A stretch of DNA of 64,000 nucleotides, taken from NCBI RefSeq assembly GCF_027579695.1, contig NC_083582.1, positions 29,466,464 to 29,530,463 of the forward strand, given 5' to 3'. Source of the stretch: Neoarius graeffei. Lineage: Eukaryota; Chordata; Actinopteri; Siluriformes; Ariidae. A model generated the notes under the pieces. That model worked only from the letters and a program-made list of their open reading frames with translations. It made no database searches and was not told where the DNA came from. Below are positions 45,222 to 56,117 of the stretch, one piece after another. Every line of letters begins with the position of its first letter. The first letter of the stretch is position 1. A program made the translations under genes and the position numbers.

Positions 45222-45722
45222 AGGCTGCTCCAGTCACTGTAGGACTCCTCGATTATGCTCATTTCGAGCATGGCCTTGAGGTTGTTTTGAACCACCTTTT
45301 TTTGTATTCAGGCAAGCAGTCTGGGCGGCTACACACCACCACCCCTGGGGTCATCTCAATGTGGTGTTGTATGAGGTGGGTGGAGCTGGGAAGGGGCAAG
45401 AACATGTTGGAAAATTCCTTTTGCAACCTGGCAACTTCCATGAGTTGGGCCAGTGAAAGATGGTCTGCACAGGGGACCGGAGTGGTTTGAGTAATTATTT
45501 TTGTTTTTACCTCAGGCCCCAGCTCTGCCTTCTCCAGAACTACCAACATCAACACCACGGGTACCCCCTTGTTCCAATGTTTTAACAGGTTGAGGTGGTA
45601 TATTTGTAGTTCTCCACCCCTTGGATGGTCCCTATCCATTCGCGTCACCTCATAGTCGACGTCCCCGATTCACCGTGTGACCTCGAAGGGCCCTTGCCAC
45701 TTGGCAACTAATTGAAAAAGGA
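45222..45722 (-). mobile_element. Fragment of the Gmr1-like LTR element
   Basis: Minus-strand frame ELQIYHLNLLKHWNKGVPVV ... LQKEFSNMFLPLPS ... HHIEMTPGVVV matches the integrase-RT linker of the element at 8051..8640. No LTR is present. A family-2 Tc1 follows directly. Confidence 0.85.
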
Positions 45723-45732
45723 CTTCAAAGTA

Positions 45733-47334
45733 CAACCCCGATTCCAAAAAAGTTGGGATAAAGTACAAATTGTAAATAAAAACGGAATGCAATAATTTAC
45801 AAATCTCAAAAACTGATATTGTATTCACAATAGAACATAGACAACATATCAAATGTCGAAAGTGAGACATTTTGAAATTTCATGCCAAATATTGGCTCAT
45901 TTGAAATTTCATGACAGCAACACATCTCAAAAAAGTTGGGACAGGGGCAATAAGAGGCTGGAAAAGTTAAAGGTACAAAAAAGGAACAGCTGGATGACCA
46001 AATTGCAACTCATTAGGTCAATTGGCAATAGGTCATTAACATGACTGGGTATAAAAAGAGCATCTTGGAGTGGCAGCAGCTCTCAGAAGTAAAGATGGAA
46101 AGAGGATCACCAATCCCCCTAATTCTGCGCCGACAAATAGTGGAGCAATATCAGAAAGGAGTTCAACAGTGTAAAATTGCAAAGAGTTTGAACATATCAT
46201 CATCTACAGTGCATAATATCATCAAAAGATTCAGAGAATCTGGAAGAATCTCTGTGCGTATGGGTCAAGGCCGGAAAACCATACTGGGTGCCCGTGATCT
46301 TCAGCCCCTTAGACGGCACTGCATCACATACAGGCATGCTTCTGTATTGGAAATCACAAAATGGGCTCAGAAATATTTCCAGAGAACATTATCTGTGAAC
46401 ACAATTCACCGTGCCATCCGCCGTTGCCAGCTAAAACTCTATAGTTCAAAGAAGAAGCTGTATCTAAACATGATCCAGAAGCGCAGACATCTTCTCTGGG
46501 CCAAGGCTCATTTAAAATGGACTGTGGCAAAGTGGAAAACCATTCTGTGGTCAGACAAATCAAAATTTGAAGTTCTTTATGGAAATCAGGGACGCCGTGT
46601 CATTCGGACTAAAGAGGAGGACGACCCAAGTTGTTATCAGCGCTCAGTTCAGAAGCCTGCATCTCTGATGGTATGGGGTTGCATTAGTGTGTGTGGCATG
46701 GGCAGCTTACACATCTGGAAAGACACCATCAATGCTGAAAGGTATATCCAGGTTCTAGAGCAACATATGCTCCCATCCAGACGACGTCTCTTTCAGGGAA
46801 GAACTTGCATTTTCCAACATGACAATGCCAAACCACATACTGCATCAATTACAGCATCATGGCTGCATAGAAGAAGGGTCCGGGTACTGAACTGGCCAGC
46901 ATGCAGTCCAGGTCTTTCACCCATAGAAAACATTTGGTGCATCATAAAACGGGAGATATGACAAAAGAGACCTAAGACAGTTGAGCAACTAGAATCCTAC
47001 ATTAGACAAGAATGGGTTAACATTCCTATCCCTAAACTTGAGCAACTTGTCTCCTCAGTCCCCAGACATTTACAGACTGTTGTAAAGAGAAAAGGGGATG
47101 TCTCACAGTGGTAAACATGGCCTTGTCCCAACTTTTTTGAGATGTGGTGTTGTCATGAAATTTAAAATCACCTAATTTTTCTCTTCAAATGATACATTTT
47201 CTCAGTTTAAACATTTGATATGTCATCTATGTTCTATTCTGAATAAAATATGGAATTTTGAAACTTCCACATCATTGCATTCCATTTTTATTTACAATTT
47301 GTACTTTGTCCCAACATTTTTGGAATCAGGGTTG
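45733..47334 (+). mobile_element. Tc1 family 2, copy 2
   Basis: TA-flanked (45731-45732, 47335-47336), ends CAACCCCGATTCC and GGAATCAGGGTTG, same structure as the copy at 33800 in opposite orientation. Confidence 0.92.
46041..47114 (+). pseudogene. Family-2 Tc1 transposase with one premature stop
   Basis: From [14 protein letters not shown] the frame is open to a TGA at 46959..46961 (KREI-stop), then continues in the same frame QKRPKTVEQLESYIRQEW to VSQW-TAA at 47114. The triad D/D/E is present ([23 protein letters not shown]), though WSDES became WSDKS and PDLSP became PGLSP. The truncated protein lacks about 50 C-terminal residues. Confidence 0.85.
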
Positions 47335-47394
47335 TATGAAAGTCACTAGCCTGGGCAGCTTGTAACAACCTTGAAAAAGTCTGGCATTCGAACC

Positions 47395-47632
47395 TGCAAA
47401 ATGATTCTAAAATCCATTTGTTCTAGCACCTAGTAGAGCCAATTCTACTCTGTAGCTCAGAAACCTGGACCCTAAAACAGAAAGATCAGAAACGATTAAT
47501 TGGAACATACGTGATATCTCCTTTGCAGAGTGCAGAACATTCACTGGTCTGAGCATGTAACACAGGAGAGAATATACGGAAACCTACCACTGATTTCAGA
47601 GAAGCTCTGGAGCAGACGCCTTCAGTTTTGTT
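47395..47632 (+). pseudogene. LINE fragment (pol C-terminal block)
   Basis: Frames give SSETWTLKQKDQKRLIGTY and, further on, RIYGNLPLISEKLWSRRLQ. These are the 'ETWTL...' and 'YG.LP..S..I..RRLQ' phrases found at the end of many non-LTR pol proteins. It is 5' truncated and frameshifted. Confidence 0.55.
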
Positions 47633-48305
47633 TTGTTTTTATCGATACTTGACTACGGTGACATACATGCATGCAAATCTCTCCTCTCTGAAAATGCTGG
47701 ATTCAGTGTATCATGCAGCATTAAGGTTTGTTACTGATTTGGGTTTTTGTACTCATCACTGCAGCCTATGTGAGAGTGTTGGTTGGCCTTCTCTGCACAA
47801 TCGTAGATGGGAACACTGGTACAGTTTTCTTTATAAGGCCATCCTGTGTGACTTGCCTCCTTATTTATGTTCTCTTTTGACTCTTAAAATCACCACCAAA
47901 AGCTGTAGTCTCTGGCTCGATAGATTGATAATGTACGCCATTCCTCGTATGCGGACTGTCTTTGGTGAAAGTGCCTTTAAAGCATTCGCACCCTCGTCCT
48001 GGTATAAATTACAGAGTCATCTTAAATTGGATTACCTCCCAAGTATGGAAGATTTTAAAGCTAGGATCAAGGACTATTTGACTACTGAATGCACATGTCC
48101 TCTTACTGAATGCAGCTGGTGATTATTATGTAATGATCTGATTTGCCAATTTGTTTTAATTGTTTTTATGTTTGTTTTGTTGGGGTTTTTTTTTCAATTG
48201 GGTACTTTATGTGGACCTACTGTGCTGCTCTCTTGGCCAGGATCCCCTTGCAAAAGAGATTCTGAATCTCAATAGGATTATTCCTGGTTAAATAAAGGTA
48301 AAGAA
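47633..48305 (+). pseudogene. L2-like LINE, ORF2 C-terminus and 3' UTR
   Basis: LDSVYHAALRFVTDLGF, CTHHCSLCESVGWPSL, HWYSFLYKAILCDLPPYL and WYKLQSHLKL are the usual end of L2/Maui-type RT proteins; stop near 48122. The 3' end TTAAATAAAGGTAAAG resembles the short-repeat tails of this group. Confidence 0.75.
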
Positions 48306-48629
48306 AAGAAAGAAGTTCGCTCCACTGCTTGAGGGCAGAGAACAAGATCATATCATCACTACTGTTCTAGACCCAAAACATTCCCATTTGCTCTTAGAAG
48401 ATAACATTCCCTCAGTTGATCTCAGTGGACACAGAGAATGAAATAGAGGATTTTAAGCTAGTCTTGCAGGACTGCGCTCTGTAGCGATCTACTGTGCAAA
48501 ACCACCCCAGCCGTGATGCCAAAGGATGATGATGATGATGATAATGCTATCACCCAAATGAGTATGGGTTCCCTTTTGAGTCTGGTTCCTCTTAAGGTTT
48601 CTTCCTCATGTCATCTTAAGGAGTTTTTA
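48306..48629. repeat. Mixed repeat remnants
   Basis: A short (GAT)n at 48528-48543 and a common fish repeat phrase (GAGTCTGGTTCCTCTTAAGG, TTCTTCCTCATGTCATC) precede the next Tc1. No gene is seen. Confidence 0.45.
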
Positions 48630-48839
48630 CAGTGGTGCTTAAAAGTTTGTGAAACCCTTTAGAATTTTCTATATTTCTGCATAAATATGACCTAAAACAT
48701 CATCAGATTTTCACACACGTTCTAAAAGTAGATAAAGAGAACCCAGTTAAACAAATATTATACTTGGTCATTTATTTATTGAGGAAAATGATCCAATATT
48801 ACATATCTGTGAGTGGCAAAAGTATGTGAACCTTTGCTT

Positions 48840-49858
48840 TCAGTATCTGTTGTGACTCCCTTGTGCAGCAATAAGAGCAACTAAACGTTTGTGGTAACTG
48901 TTGATCAGTCTTGCACACTGGCTTGGAGGAATTTTAGCCCATTCCTCTGTACAAAACAGCTTCAACTCTGGGATGTTGGTGGGTTTCCTCACATGAATTG
49001 CTCGCTTTAGGTCCTTCCACAACATTTTGATTGGATTAAGGTCAGGACTTTGACTTGGCCATTCCAAAATATTCACTTTATTCTTCTTTAACCATTCTTT
49101 GGTAGAACAACTTGTGTGCTTAGGGTTGTTGTCTTGCTGCATGATCCACCTTCTCTTGAGCTTTAGTTCATGGACAGATGTCCTGACATTTTCTGTTAGA
49201 ATTTGCTGGTATAATTCAGAATTCATTGTTCCATCAATGATGGCAAGCTATCCTGCCCCAGATGCAGCAAAACAGGCCCAAACCATGATACTACAACCAC
49301 CATGTTTCACAGATAGGATATGGTTCTTATGCTGGAATGCAGTGTTTTCCTTTCTGCAAACATAACACTTCTCATTTAAACCAAAAAGTTCTATATTGGT
49401 CTCATCCATCCACAAAACATTTTTCCAATAGCCTTCTGGCTTGTCCATGTGATCTTTAACAAACTGCAGATAAGCAGCAATGTTCTTTTTGGAGAGCAGT
49501 GGCTTTCTCCTTGCAACCCTGCCATGCACACCATTGTTGTTCAGTGTTCTCCTGATGGTGGACTCATGAACATTAATATTAGCCAATGTGAGAGAGGCCT
49601 TCAGTTGCTTAGAAGTTACCCTGGAGTCCTTTGTGACCTTGCCAACTATTACACACCTTGCTCTTGGAGTGATCTTTGTTGGTCGACCACTCCTGGGGAG
49701 GGTCACAATGTTCTTGAATTTCCTCCATTTGTACACAATCTGTCTGACTGTGGATTGGTGGAGTCCAAACTCTTTAGAGATGGTTTTGTAACCTTTTCCA
49801 GCCTGATGAGCACAACACTTTTTCTGATGTCCTCAGAAATCTCCTTTGTTCGTGCCAT
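48840..49858 (-). pseudogene. Tc1 transposase, copy E, inactivated
   Basis: The start MARTKEISEDIRKSV is intact, then a frameshift removes DAHQAG. Downstream blocks are clear (ITPRARCVIVGKVTKD, LWMDETNIELFG, MQQDNNPKHT). The third catalytic residue is Lys (NPIKMLW), and a break lies near 49247. Confidence 0.85.
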
Positions 49859-50120
49859 GATACACTTCCACAAACATGTGTTGTGAAGATCAGACTTTGA
49901 TAGATCCCTGTTCTTTAAATAAAACAGGGTGCCCACTCACACCTGATTGTCATCCCATTGATTGAAAACACCTGACTCTAATTTCTCCTTGAAATTAACT
50001 GCTAATCCTACAGGTTCACATACTTTTGCCACTCACAGATATGTAATAATTGATTATTTTCCTCAATAAATAAATGACCAAGTATAATATTTTTGTCTCA
50101 TTTGTTTAACTGGATTCTCT

Positions 50121-50352
50121 TTAGATTAGATTAGATTAGATTAGATTAGATTAGATTAGATTAGATTAGATTAGATTAGATTAGATAAAACTTTATTGAT
50201 CCCTTTGGGCGGGTTCCCTCAGGAAAATTAAGATTCCAGCAGTATCATTACAGATAAACAGAGAAAATAAATAGAGAAAACTTCTAGATAAATTAAAATA
50301 AATTATTTACATATACAAATATAAAAAGAATAAGATATGGGGAAGGGACTTT
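50121..50352 (-). mobile_element. LINE-type 3' end with (TTAGA)n, inserted in a Tc1 TIR
   Basis: A TTAGA pentamer run (50123-50185) is followed by AACTTTATTGATCCCTTTGG and CCCTCAGGAAAATTAAG, a 3' tail common in fish repeats. The matching TIR sequence continues on both sides. Confidence 0.6.
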
Positions 50353-50447
50353 TAGGACTTTTGTGAAAATCTGATGATGTTTTAGATCATATTTATGCAG
50401 AAATATAGAAAATTCTAAAGGGTTCACAAACTTTCAAGCACCAGTGT

Positions 50448-53400
50448 GTGTATATACAGATATATATATACACCGTGTGGCCCAATTGGCCCAATGGAGC
50501 TGCAAAGAAAGAATGGGAGATGTTTGATCGTGACACAGACCAGGTTCTGGAAGCAGCGATCGCAGGAGATGTGGGGAAGAAGTTCAAGGCCATGGCCTCG
50601 ATCATCTGGAGTATGGGTGCTGATCGCTTCGGAAAGAAAGAACAGAAAGACAGAGTTAACATCCAGCCCAAGGAAAACAGACGGCTGAAGGAGATAGCAG
50701 CCCTTAGAGGCGATCTGAGGAGGCTTAAGAAGGCCTTTCGCAAAGCAATAGCAGATGAGAAATCAGCTCTCTCGGAAATTCGAGCCAGCCTGAGAGAGCG
50801 CATTAAAATCTTGCGCAGAGCTGAGTGTCACCGTAGGGACAGGAAGTGGCGGATGAAGGAAAGGGTAAACTTCACGAAGAACCCTTTCAAATACCTGTCC
50901 AAACTCTTGGGCGACAAAAGATCAGGGGAGTTGAAAGCAACAAAGGAAGAGGTGGAGGAGCACCTTCGTCAGGTCCACAGTGATCCCAGGAGGGAGGTTG
51001 GCTTGGGTGAGATGGAAAGGCTCATTAAACCTGCCGCACCAACTATTCCCTTCGAGACAAAAGAACCGAGCTGGCAGGAAGTCAACAGCTTTCTCAAGAA
51101 GACCAGAGGAAAATCAGCCCCAGGTCCAAACGGCATCCCGTACAATGTCTACAAGCATTGCGAGAGGCTTAGGAAACGACTCTGGAAGCTACTGAAGGTG
51201 GCATGGCGGAAGAACTTCCTTGCTGACGAATGGTTGCTTGCCGAGGGGTGCTTCATCCCTAAGGAAGAAAATTCCGTAGGGATCAAGCAATTTCGTACCA
51301 TCTCACTGCTTAATGTGGAAGCTAAGATCTTTCTAGGGATCCTGGCGAAGAGGTTGACCACCTTTTTGTTGGACAATGGGTATATTGACACTTCAGTTCA
51401 AAAAGGTGGCATGCCAGGGGTATCTGGCTGTCTCGAACACACCAGCGTAATCTCCAAGATCATTGAGGACGCAAAGAGGAACAACGGCAATCTGGCAGTC
51501 CTGTGGCTTGATTTAACTAATGCCTATGGGACGATACCCCATAAGCTAGTGGAGTTGACTCTGAAGACCTATCATATCCCAGAGCGATTCCAGAAGCTCT
51601 TGCAGAACTACTTCGACAGATTTAACATGCGTTTCACCTGCGGAGAATTCACCACGAGTTGGCAGAGGCTAGAGGTGGGCATCGTCACTGGCTGCACAAT
51701 TTCAGTGATTCTGTTTTCTGCAGCGATGAACCTTCTCGTCAAGTCAGCAGAGAAGTTGCGTCGAGGTGCAGTCCTGGCAAGCGGCATGCAGATGCTGCCT
51801 ATAAGAGCGTTTATGGACGACCTCACCATCACAGCAAGATCAGTGCCAGAAGGAAGATGGATTTTGGAGGACTTGATTGAGCTCATAAATTGGGCAAGAA
51901 TGGAGTTCAAACCGGCAAAATCCAGAAGCCTAGTTCTGAAAAAGGGGCGTGTCCAGGAACGATTTCACTTCAAGATTGGAGAGGACATTATTCCATCTGT
52001 CCAAGAAAAACCTGTGAAGTGCTTGGGGAAGTGGTTTAGGTCAGACCTCAATGACAGACAGAGCGTGAAAGAGATGCTTAACCAAGCAGAAACCTGGATG
52101 ACATCTCTGGAGAAGAGTGGTCTGCCGGGTAATTATAAGGCCTGGGGCTACCAACATGGGGTTCTCCCCAGACTGCTCTGGCCACTCCTGGTTTATGAGG
52201 TACCTGTTTCCACAGTGGAGAGGCTGGAGAGGAAGCTGAACACTTACTTGAGGAGATGGTTGGGTGTCCCAAGAAGCTTCTGCTCCATTGGCCTGTACAG
52301 CTCAGGCAGCAAGCTACAGCTGCCAATAACATCGGTGGTGGAGGAGTATAAGGTCGCAAAGATACGGCAGGCCATGATGCTACGAGATAGTAGAGATGAG
52401 AGAGTGCGGCAGGCGGGCATTGTTGTCAGAACAGGCCGGAAATGGTCAGCCAGTACAGCACTGAAGGAGGTGGAAGATCGACTGCATCATGCTGACATCA
52501 TTGGGTCAGTAGCCCAGGGAAAACTTGGGCTGGGTTGCTTCACCAGAACAAGCTGGAACAAAGCCGATCCAAAGGAACGTCGAGGCTTGGTGCAAAGGGA
52601 GCTGCGGAAGGCAGAGGAGGAAAGCCGGCATGTCAAGGCCGTGGCCATGAGCAAACAAGGCAGCTGGACTAAATGGGAGGGAGCGAGGGAGAGAGCTTTA
52701 TCTTGGCGGGACATCTGGAGCATGGAAGGCCACCGGATTAAGTTCCTGTTGCGTTCCACATATGACGTCCTGCCGACTCCATCAAACCTCTACACCTGGG
52801 GAATGGTAGAGAGCCCGAGCTGCAAGCTCTGTGGAAGGACAGCTAACCTAGAGCATGTCCTCTCCTCGTGTCACTCAAGCCTTGCAGACAGGAAGTTCCG
52901 ATGGCGACATGACCAGATCCTCGCACAGTTGGTCGATGGTGTTGAGCAGGCGAGGAAAAAGGCAAGACAGCTTTCCAGGGGGCCTCGCTTCATCCATTTT
53001 GTCAGAGCGGGAGAAAGCTCTGTAGCAGGAGGGAGGAGCAAAGGGGTCCTTGCCACAGCAAGCGACTGGGAGATGCGGGCTGACCTGAAAAAGCAGCTCA
53101 AATTCCCAGAGGAGATAGCCCACACTAGCCTGAGACCAGACATTGTACTGTGGTCTAAAGGTACCAAACAGGTGGTGCTCATAGAACTGACGGTTCCCTG
53201 GGAAGAGAGGATAGAGGAGGCATATGAGCGTAAGCTTAAAAAATATCAAGCCCTCATCCTCGAGATCCAGCATAATGGATGGAAGGCCTGGAACTTGCCG
53301 GTGGAGGTGGGCTGCAGGGGTTTTGCTGGGCGGTCGCTCTGGAGAGCCCTTGGACTGTTGGGAATTGAAGGGTCAGCTAGGAAGCAGCTGGTGGCCAACA

Positions 53401-53462
53401 CCACCAAGCGGGCAGAAGAAGCGTCACGCTGGATTTGGATCCAAAGGGAGGTGCGGTGGTAG
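50448..53462 (+). CDS. R2/Hero-type LINE polyprotein: reverse transcriptase and restriction-like endonuclease
   Basis: About 1000 codons are open from the flanking microsatellite (first about 10 codons are TA-repeat) to TAG at 53462. N-terminal basic helical region; RT with GKSAPGPNGIPYNVYKH, motif A WLDLTNAYGTIPH and catalytic AFMDDLTITA (about residues 455-465). A CCHC-type zinc knuckle follows: CKLCGRTANLEHVLSSCH (about residue 793). The PD-(D/E)XK endonuclease has RPDIVLW ... VVLIELTVPWEE and a downstream K..KY. This arrangement defines the R2/R4/Hero group, which nicks a chosen target and primes on it. The N-terminal zinc fingers expected in a complete protein are missing, so it is 5' truncated. 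The clade (Hero versus R4/Rex6) is not certain. Confidence 0.88.
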   Translation: MYIQIYIYTVWPNWPNGAAKKEWEMFDRDTDQVLEAAIAGDVGKKFKAMASIIWSMGADRFGKKEQKDRVNIQPKENRRLKEIAALRGDLRRLKKAFRKAIADEKSALSEIRASLRERIKILRRAECHRRDRKWRMKERVNFTKNPFKYLSKLLGDKRSGELKATKEEVEEHLRQVHSDPRREVGLGEMERLIKPAAPTIPFETKEPSWQEVNSFLKKTRGKSAPGPNGIPYNVYKHCERLRKRLWKLLKVAWRKNFLADEWLLAEGCFIPKEENSVGIKQFRTISLLNVEAKIFLGILAKRLTTFLLDNGYIDTSVQKGGMPGVSGCLEHTSVISKIIEDAKRNNGNLAVLWLDLTNAYGTIPHKLVELTLKTYHIPERFQKLLQNYFDRFNMRFTCGEFTTSWQRLEVGIVTGCTISVILFSAAMNLLVKSAEKLRRGAVLASGMQMLPIRAFMDDLTITARSVPEGRWILEDLIELINWARMEFKPAKSRSLVLKKGRVQERFHFKIGEDIIPSVQEKPVKCLGKWFRSDLNDRQSVKEMLNQAETWMTSLEKSGLPGNYKAWGYQHGVLPRLLWPLLVYEVPVSTVERLERKLNTYLRRWLGVPRSFCSIGLYSSGSKLQLPITSVVEEYKVAKIRQAMMLRDSRDERVRQAGIVVRTGRKWSASTALKEVEDRLHHADIIGSVAQGKLGLGCFTRTSWNKADPKERRGLVQRELRKAEEESRHVKAVAMSKQGSWTKWEGARERALSWRDIWSMEGHRIKFLLRSTYDVLPTPSNLYTWGMVESPSCKLCGRTANLEHVLSSCHSSLADRKFRWRHDQILAQLVDGVEQARKKARQLSRGPRFIHFVRAGESSVAGGRSKGVLATASDWEMRADLKKQLKFPEEIAHTSLRPDIVLWSKGTKQVVLIELTVPWEERIEEAYERKLKKYQALILEIQHNGWKAWNLPVEVGCRGFAGRSLWRALGLLGIEGSARKQLVANTTKRAEEASRWIWIQREVRW

Positions 53463-53815
53463 AGCCGGCCTACTGAAGAACTGAAGGCATAGAGTTGGGT
53501 GGCGTTCAAGCGGGGGTAGAGCCAGGATGCTGGTTCTGCCGTCGAGCCCCTCCGAGGTGTCATGGGCTTAAATCGATGAAACACCAGTGAAGGGGGGTGC
53601 CCATTTGACAACCTGCTGAAGCCAGCCAACTCTTGTCTAGTTGTGGCATGCAGTCAAGCTTCGTCTTGGCTTAGGGAGGAGGGCGCCCTGCCACGCAGAG
53701 CCCCGCTGGTGCCTTGAGGGAAGGAGAAAGAGAGAGAGCGATGCCACTGGCTCACAGATGGTGCAGGGCCGAGTACCTGTAGAGGTGAGCCAGGTGCGAT
53801 ACCCCTATCGTATTT

Positions 53816-53819
<4 letters not shown>
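53463..53819 (+). other. 3' UTR of the R2/Hero-type LINE
   Basis: G-rich sequence without ORF of note follows the stop and ends at CGTATTTTGCATATATA, where the TA microsatellite starts. There is no poly(A), in line with R2-type elements. Confidence 0.6.

Positions 53820-53851
<32 letters not shown>
53820..53851. repeat. (TA)n, left part
   Basis: About 15 TA units between the LINE 3' end and a SINE. Confidence 0.95.
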
Positions 53852-53853
<2 letters not shown>

Positions 53854-54198
53854 CGGCACGGTGATGTAGTGGTTAGCGCTGTCGCTTCACAGCAAGAAGG
53901 TCCGGGTTCGAGCCCCGTGGCTGGCGAGGGCCTTTCTGTGCGGAGTTTGCATGTTCTCCCCGTGTCCGCATGGGTTTCCTCCGGGTGCTCCGGTTTCCCC
54001 CACAGTCCAAAGACATGCAGGTTAGGTTAACTGGTGACTCTAAATTGACTGTAGGTGTGAATGGTTGTCTGTGTCTATGTGTCAGCCCTGCGATGACCTG
54101 GCGACTTGTCCAGGGTGTACCCCGCCTTTCGCCCGTAGTCAGCTGGGATAGGCTCCAGCTTGCCTGCGACCCTGTAGAACAGGATAAAGTGGCTAGAG

Positions 54199-54200
<2 letters not shown>
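53852..54200 (+). mobile_element. SINE inserted in a TA microsatellite
   Basis: Full head and core; the GAGAT tail is short (GCTAGAGATTTATATA). TA repeats on both sides hide the target duplication. Confidence 0.9.

Positions 54201-54254
<54 letters not shown>
54201..54254. repeat. (TA)n, right part
   Basis: About 26 TA units. Confidence 0.95.
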
Positions 54255-54262
<8 letters not shown>

Positions 54263-54613
54263 TTTTTTTGCGACAATGTCTACTATTAAAAGCACTATAC
54301 AAATAAAATTGTGCACTTATAAAAATCTGTATACTGCATACAGGAAAACCTGATTCATGACCACAAAACTGATTGAGCTTCTCAAAAGCATTTTGCAAAA
54401 GTGCTGTAGCCAGGCACACTAGGCTGTACTATGTTGTCACACATTCATCAACTCTTTCATTTGCTTACTGTGTTCAGATAACTGGGTCAAAACATGAAGC
54501 CGCAGCCCCAGTGAGAATTTATATCTCTTCCTTTTATCTGAAAACTACTGTAGTGCATCAACAGGAAACAGCTTTATTTCTCAAGAAAAGACGCTTGGAA
54601 AGGCTTTTATAAA

Positions 54614-54677
54614 ATGTGTTCAAATATACTTGACCCTCAAAGACATTACTTTATCATTACATTTGTTTTCATTGTTG
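54614..54677 (+). CDS. tmem273: tmem273, exon 1 (signal peptide)
   Basis: ATG opens MCSNILDPQRHYFIITFVFI-V, a short N-region followed by a hydrophobic core, then one base before a consensus donor (G|GTAAGT), phase 1. The next fitting exon is at 59193. TMEM273 is a small type I membrane protein of unknown role. This exon alone is weak evidence; its support is that phases match and the five exons total 276 bases, exactly 92 codons. The promoter is not identified. Confidence 0.6.
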
Positions 54678-55869
54678 GTAAGTACTGTAATATTCTTCTG
54701 CTTGTTATGTGTCTGGTTTGTTTCACAATGAACAGCTGAGCAGTTACATTATTAAGCAGCGTCATGTAGTTTGCATTTAGACATTTAAGCTCTATAATCT
54801 AGCTTTAGCCTATGTTTTTGTATGAATGATGTATTGTGTATAAAAGGATAACAGATTTAATAAGCACATAATCCAGTGCAAATGATTCATGAGGACTTCA
54901 AAATTTGATTGACTCCATCTGAGGTGCATTGAGGTGCAAATTTTAAGGTGCATCTTTCTTTGAGCCCTAACAGACACATAGCTTATCAAAGAATGACTAA
55001 AAAACACAAACTGGCAGCTATATTTTGAGTGTATTTCCAGACCTATTGAAAAAAAATATTAGGAATGAGCCCTTTACCGGTATGTACATTGTACTCTCAT
55101 GTTCGGCGTAAACATTGCCTCTCAAGGTAATTCATGATGTGAAATTATAATATATGTATAAAAGTGTTGCTGTAACATATGGACCCAAAGAAATTGTATG
55201 GGCAGTAATAATATGATAATTATGTGTTTTCACATAGGAAAGACAAGACTAAATGTTTAATGCCCCAAAAACAAGCTGAGAATAAAAAAGACTGCACAAT
55301 AGACGGCGAATTATAGACTTTGCAGACCAGATAATCACTGAAAGAAATTTGAAATCAAATATTCCAATTTTATTATTCGGTGCAATGGCAGTTTAGTGAT
55401 CAAGTGTCACAGGATTCCAGGATGTCCCGAAAGCCACTGGTTCCTTGATCAAAGCTCTAAACAATTAGCTGTTCAGTAATCTGACTCAGGTCCACTTCTA
55501 ATTTGTTATGGACACAAGTGTCTGATATACAGTGTACTGAATAGTTGCATATGCTTCTTTTAAATTAAATACATGAAAGTTATCCAGGGTGTGATTGTGG
55601 GTCTCTGCCACAAAACAGGACACCAAATTATCACTAGGTGTGAATGAGTGTCACTGTCAATATTTATTTTATTTTATTTATAAATTTTGCTGTTAAAAAT
55701 GGCAGGGAATCCTCAACAGAGCAATAAGCTCCAATATCTGAGGTCCCGCAAAATTACAAAATTAAGTCGTACAATAAATAGATCAACAATAAATAATACA
55801 ATATACAAGTTGGACAAAAAGGTATCAACAGCCTGGGAATATATACAAACTAGTAACAGCACAAGCTGG
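54678..55869. other. tmem273 intron 1, first part, unique
   Basis: AT-rich DNA; I see no exon with matching phase and no recognisable repeat until about 55870. Confidence 0.45.
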
Positions 55870-56117
55870 TGCCAAGGGTGGAGATTGGCTGACATGTATG
55901 ACATTTCACACACACAGATTTAAAAGTCTGTGGTCTGTCGATGTCAAAATAAAGCCTAGTTAAATTACTATAATATGAAAAAAGATCCTACTTAAACTGT
56001 GAAAGTGATTGATTCCTGTTCCTTAAGTGCGGGGGTAAAATGTTCCAAATTCTAGGGCCCCGAATATAAAAACTGGTCTGAAAAGTTAAATTATTAGCCT
56101 TGGGTACATTTAACATA

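Larger units (their letters stand above)
48630..50446 (-). mobile_element. Tc1 family 1, copy E, with a repeat in its right TIR
   Basis: Left end CAGTGGTGCTTAAAAG after TA; right end ...TTCAAGCACCAGTG runs into a TG/TA microsatellite. A (GATTA)n-headed repeat (50121..50352) interrupts the right TIR. Confidence 0.88.
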
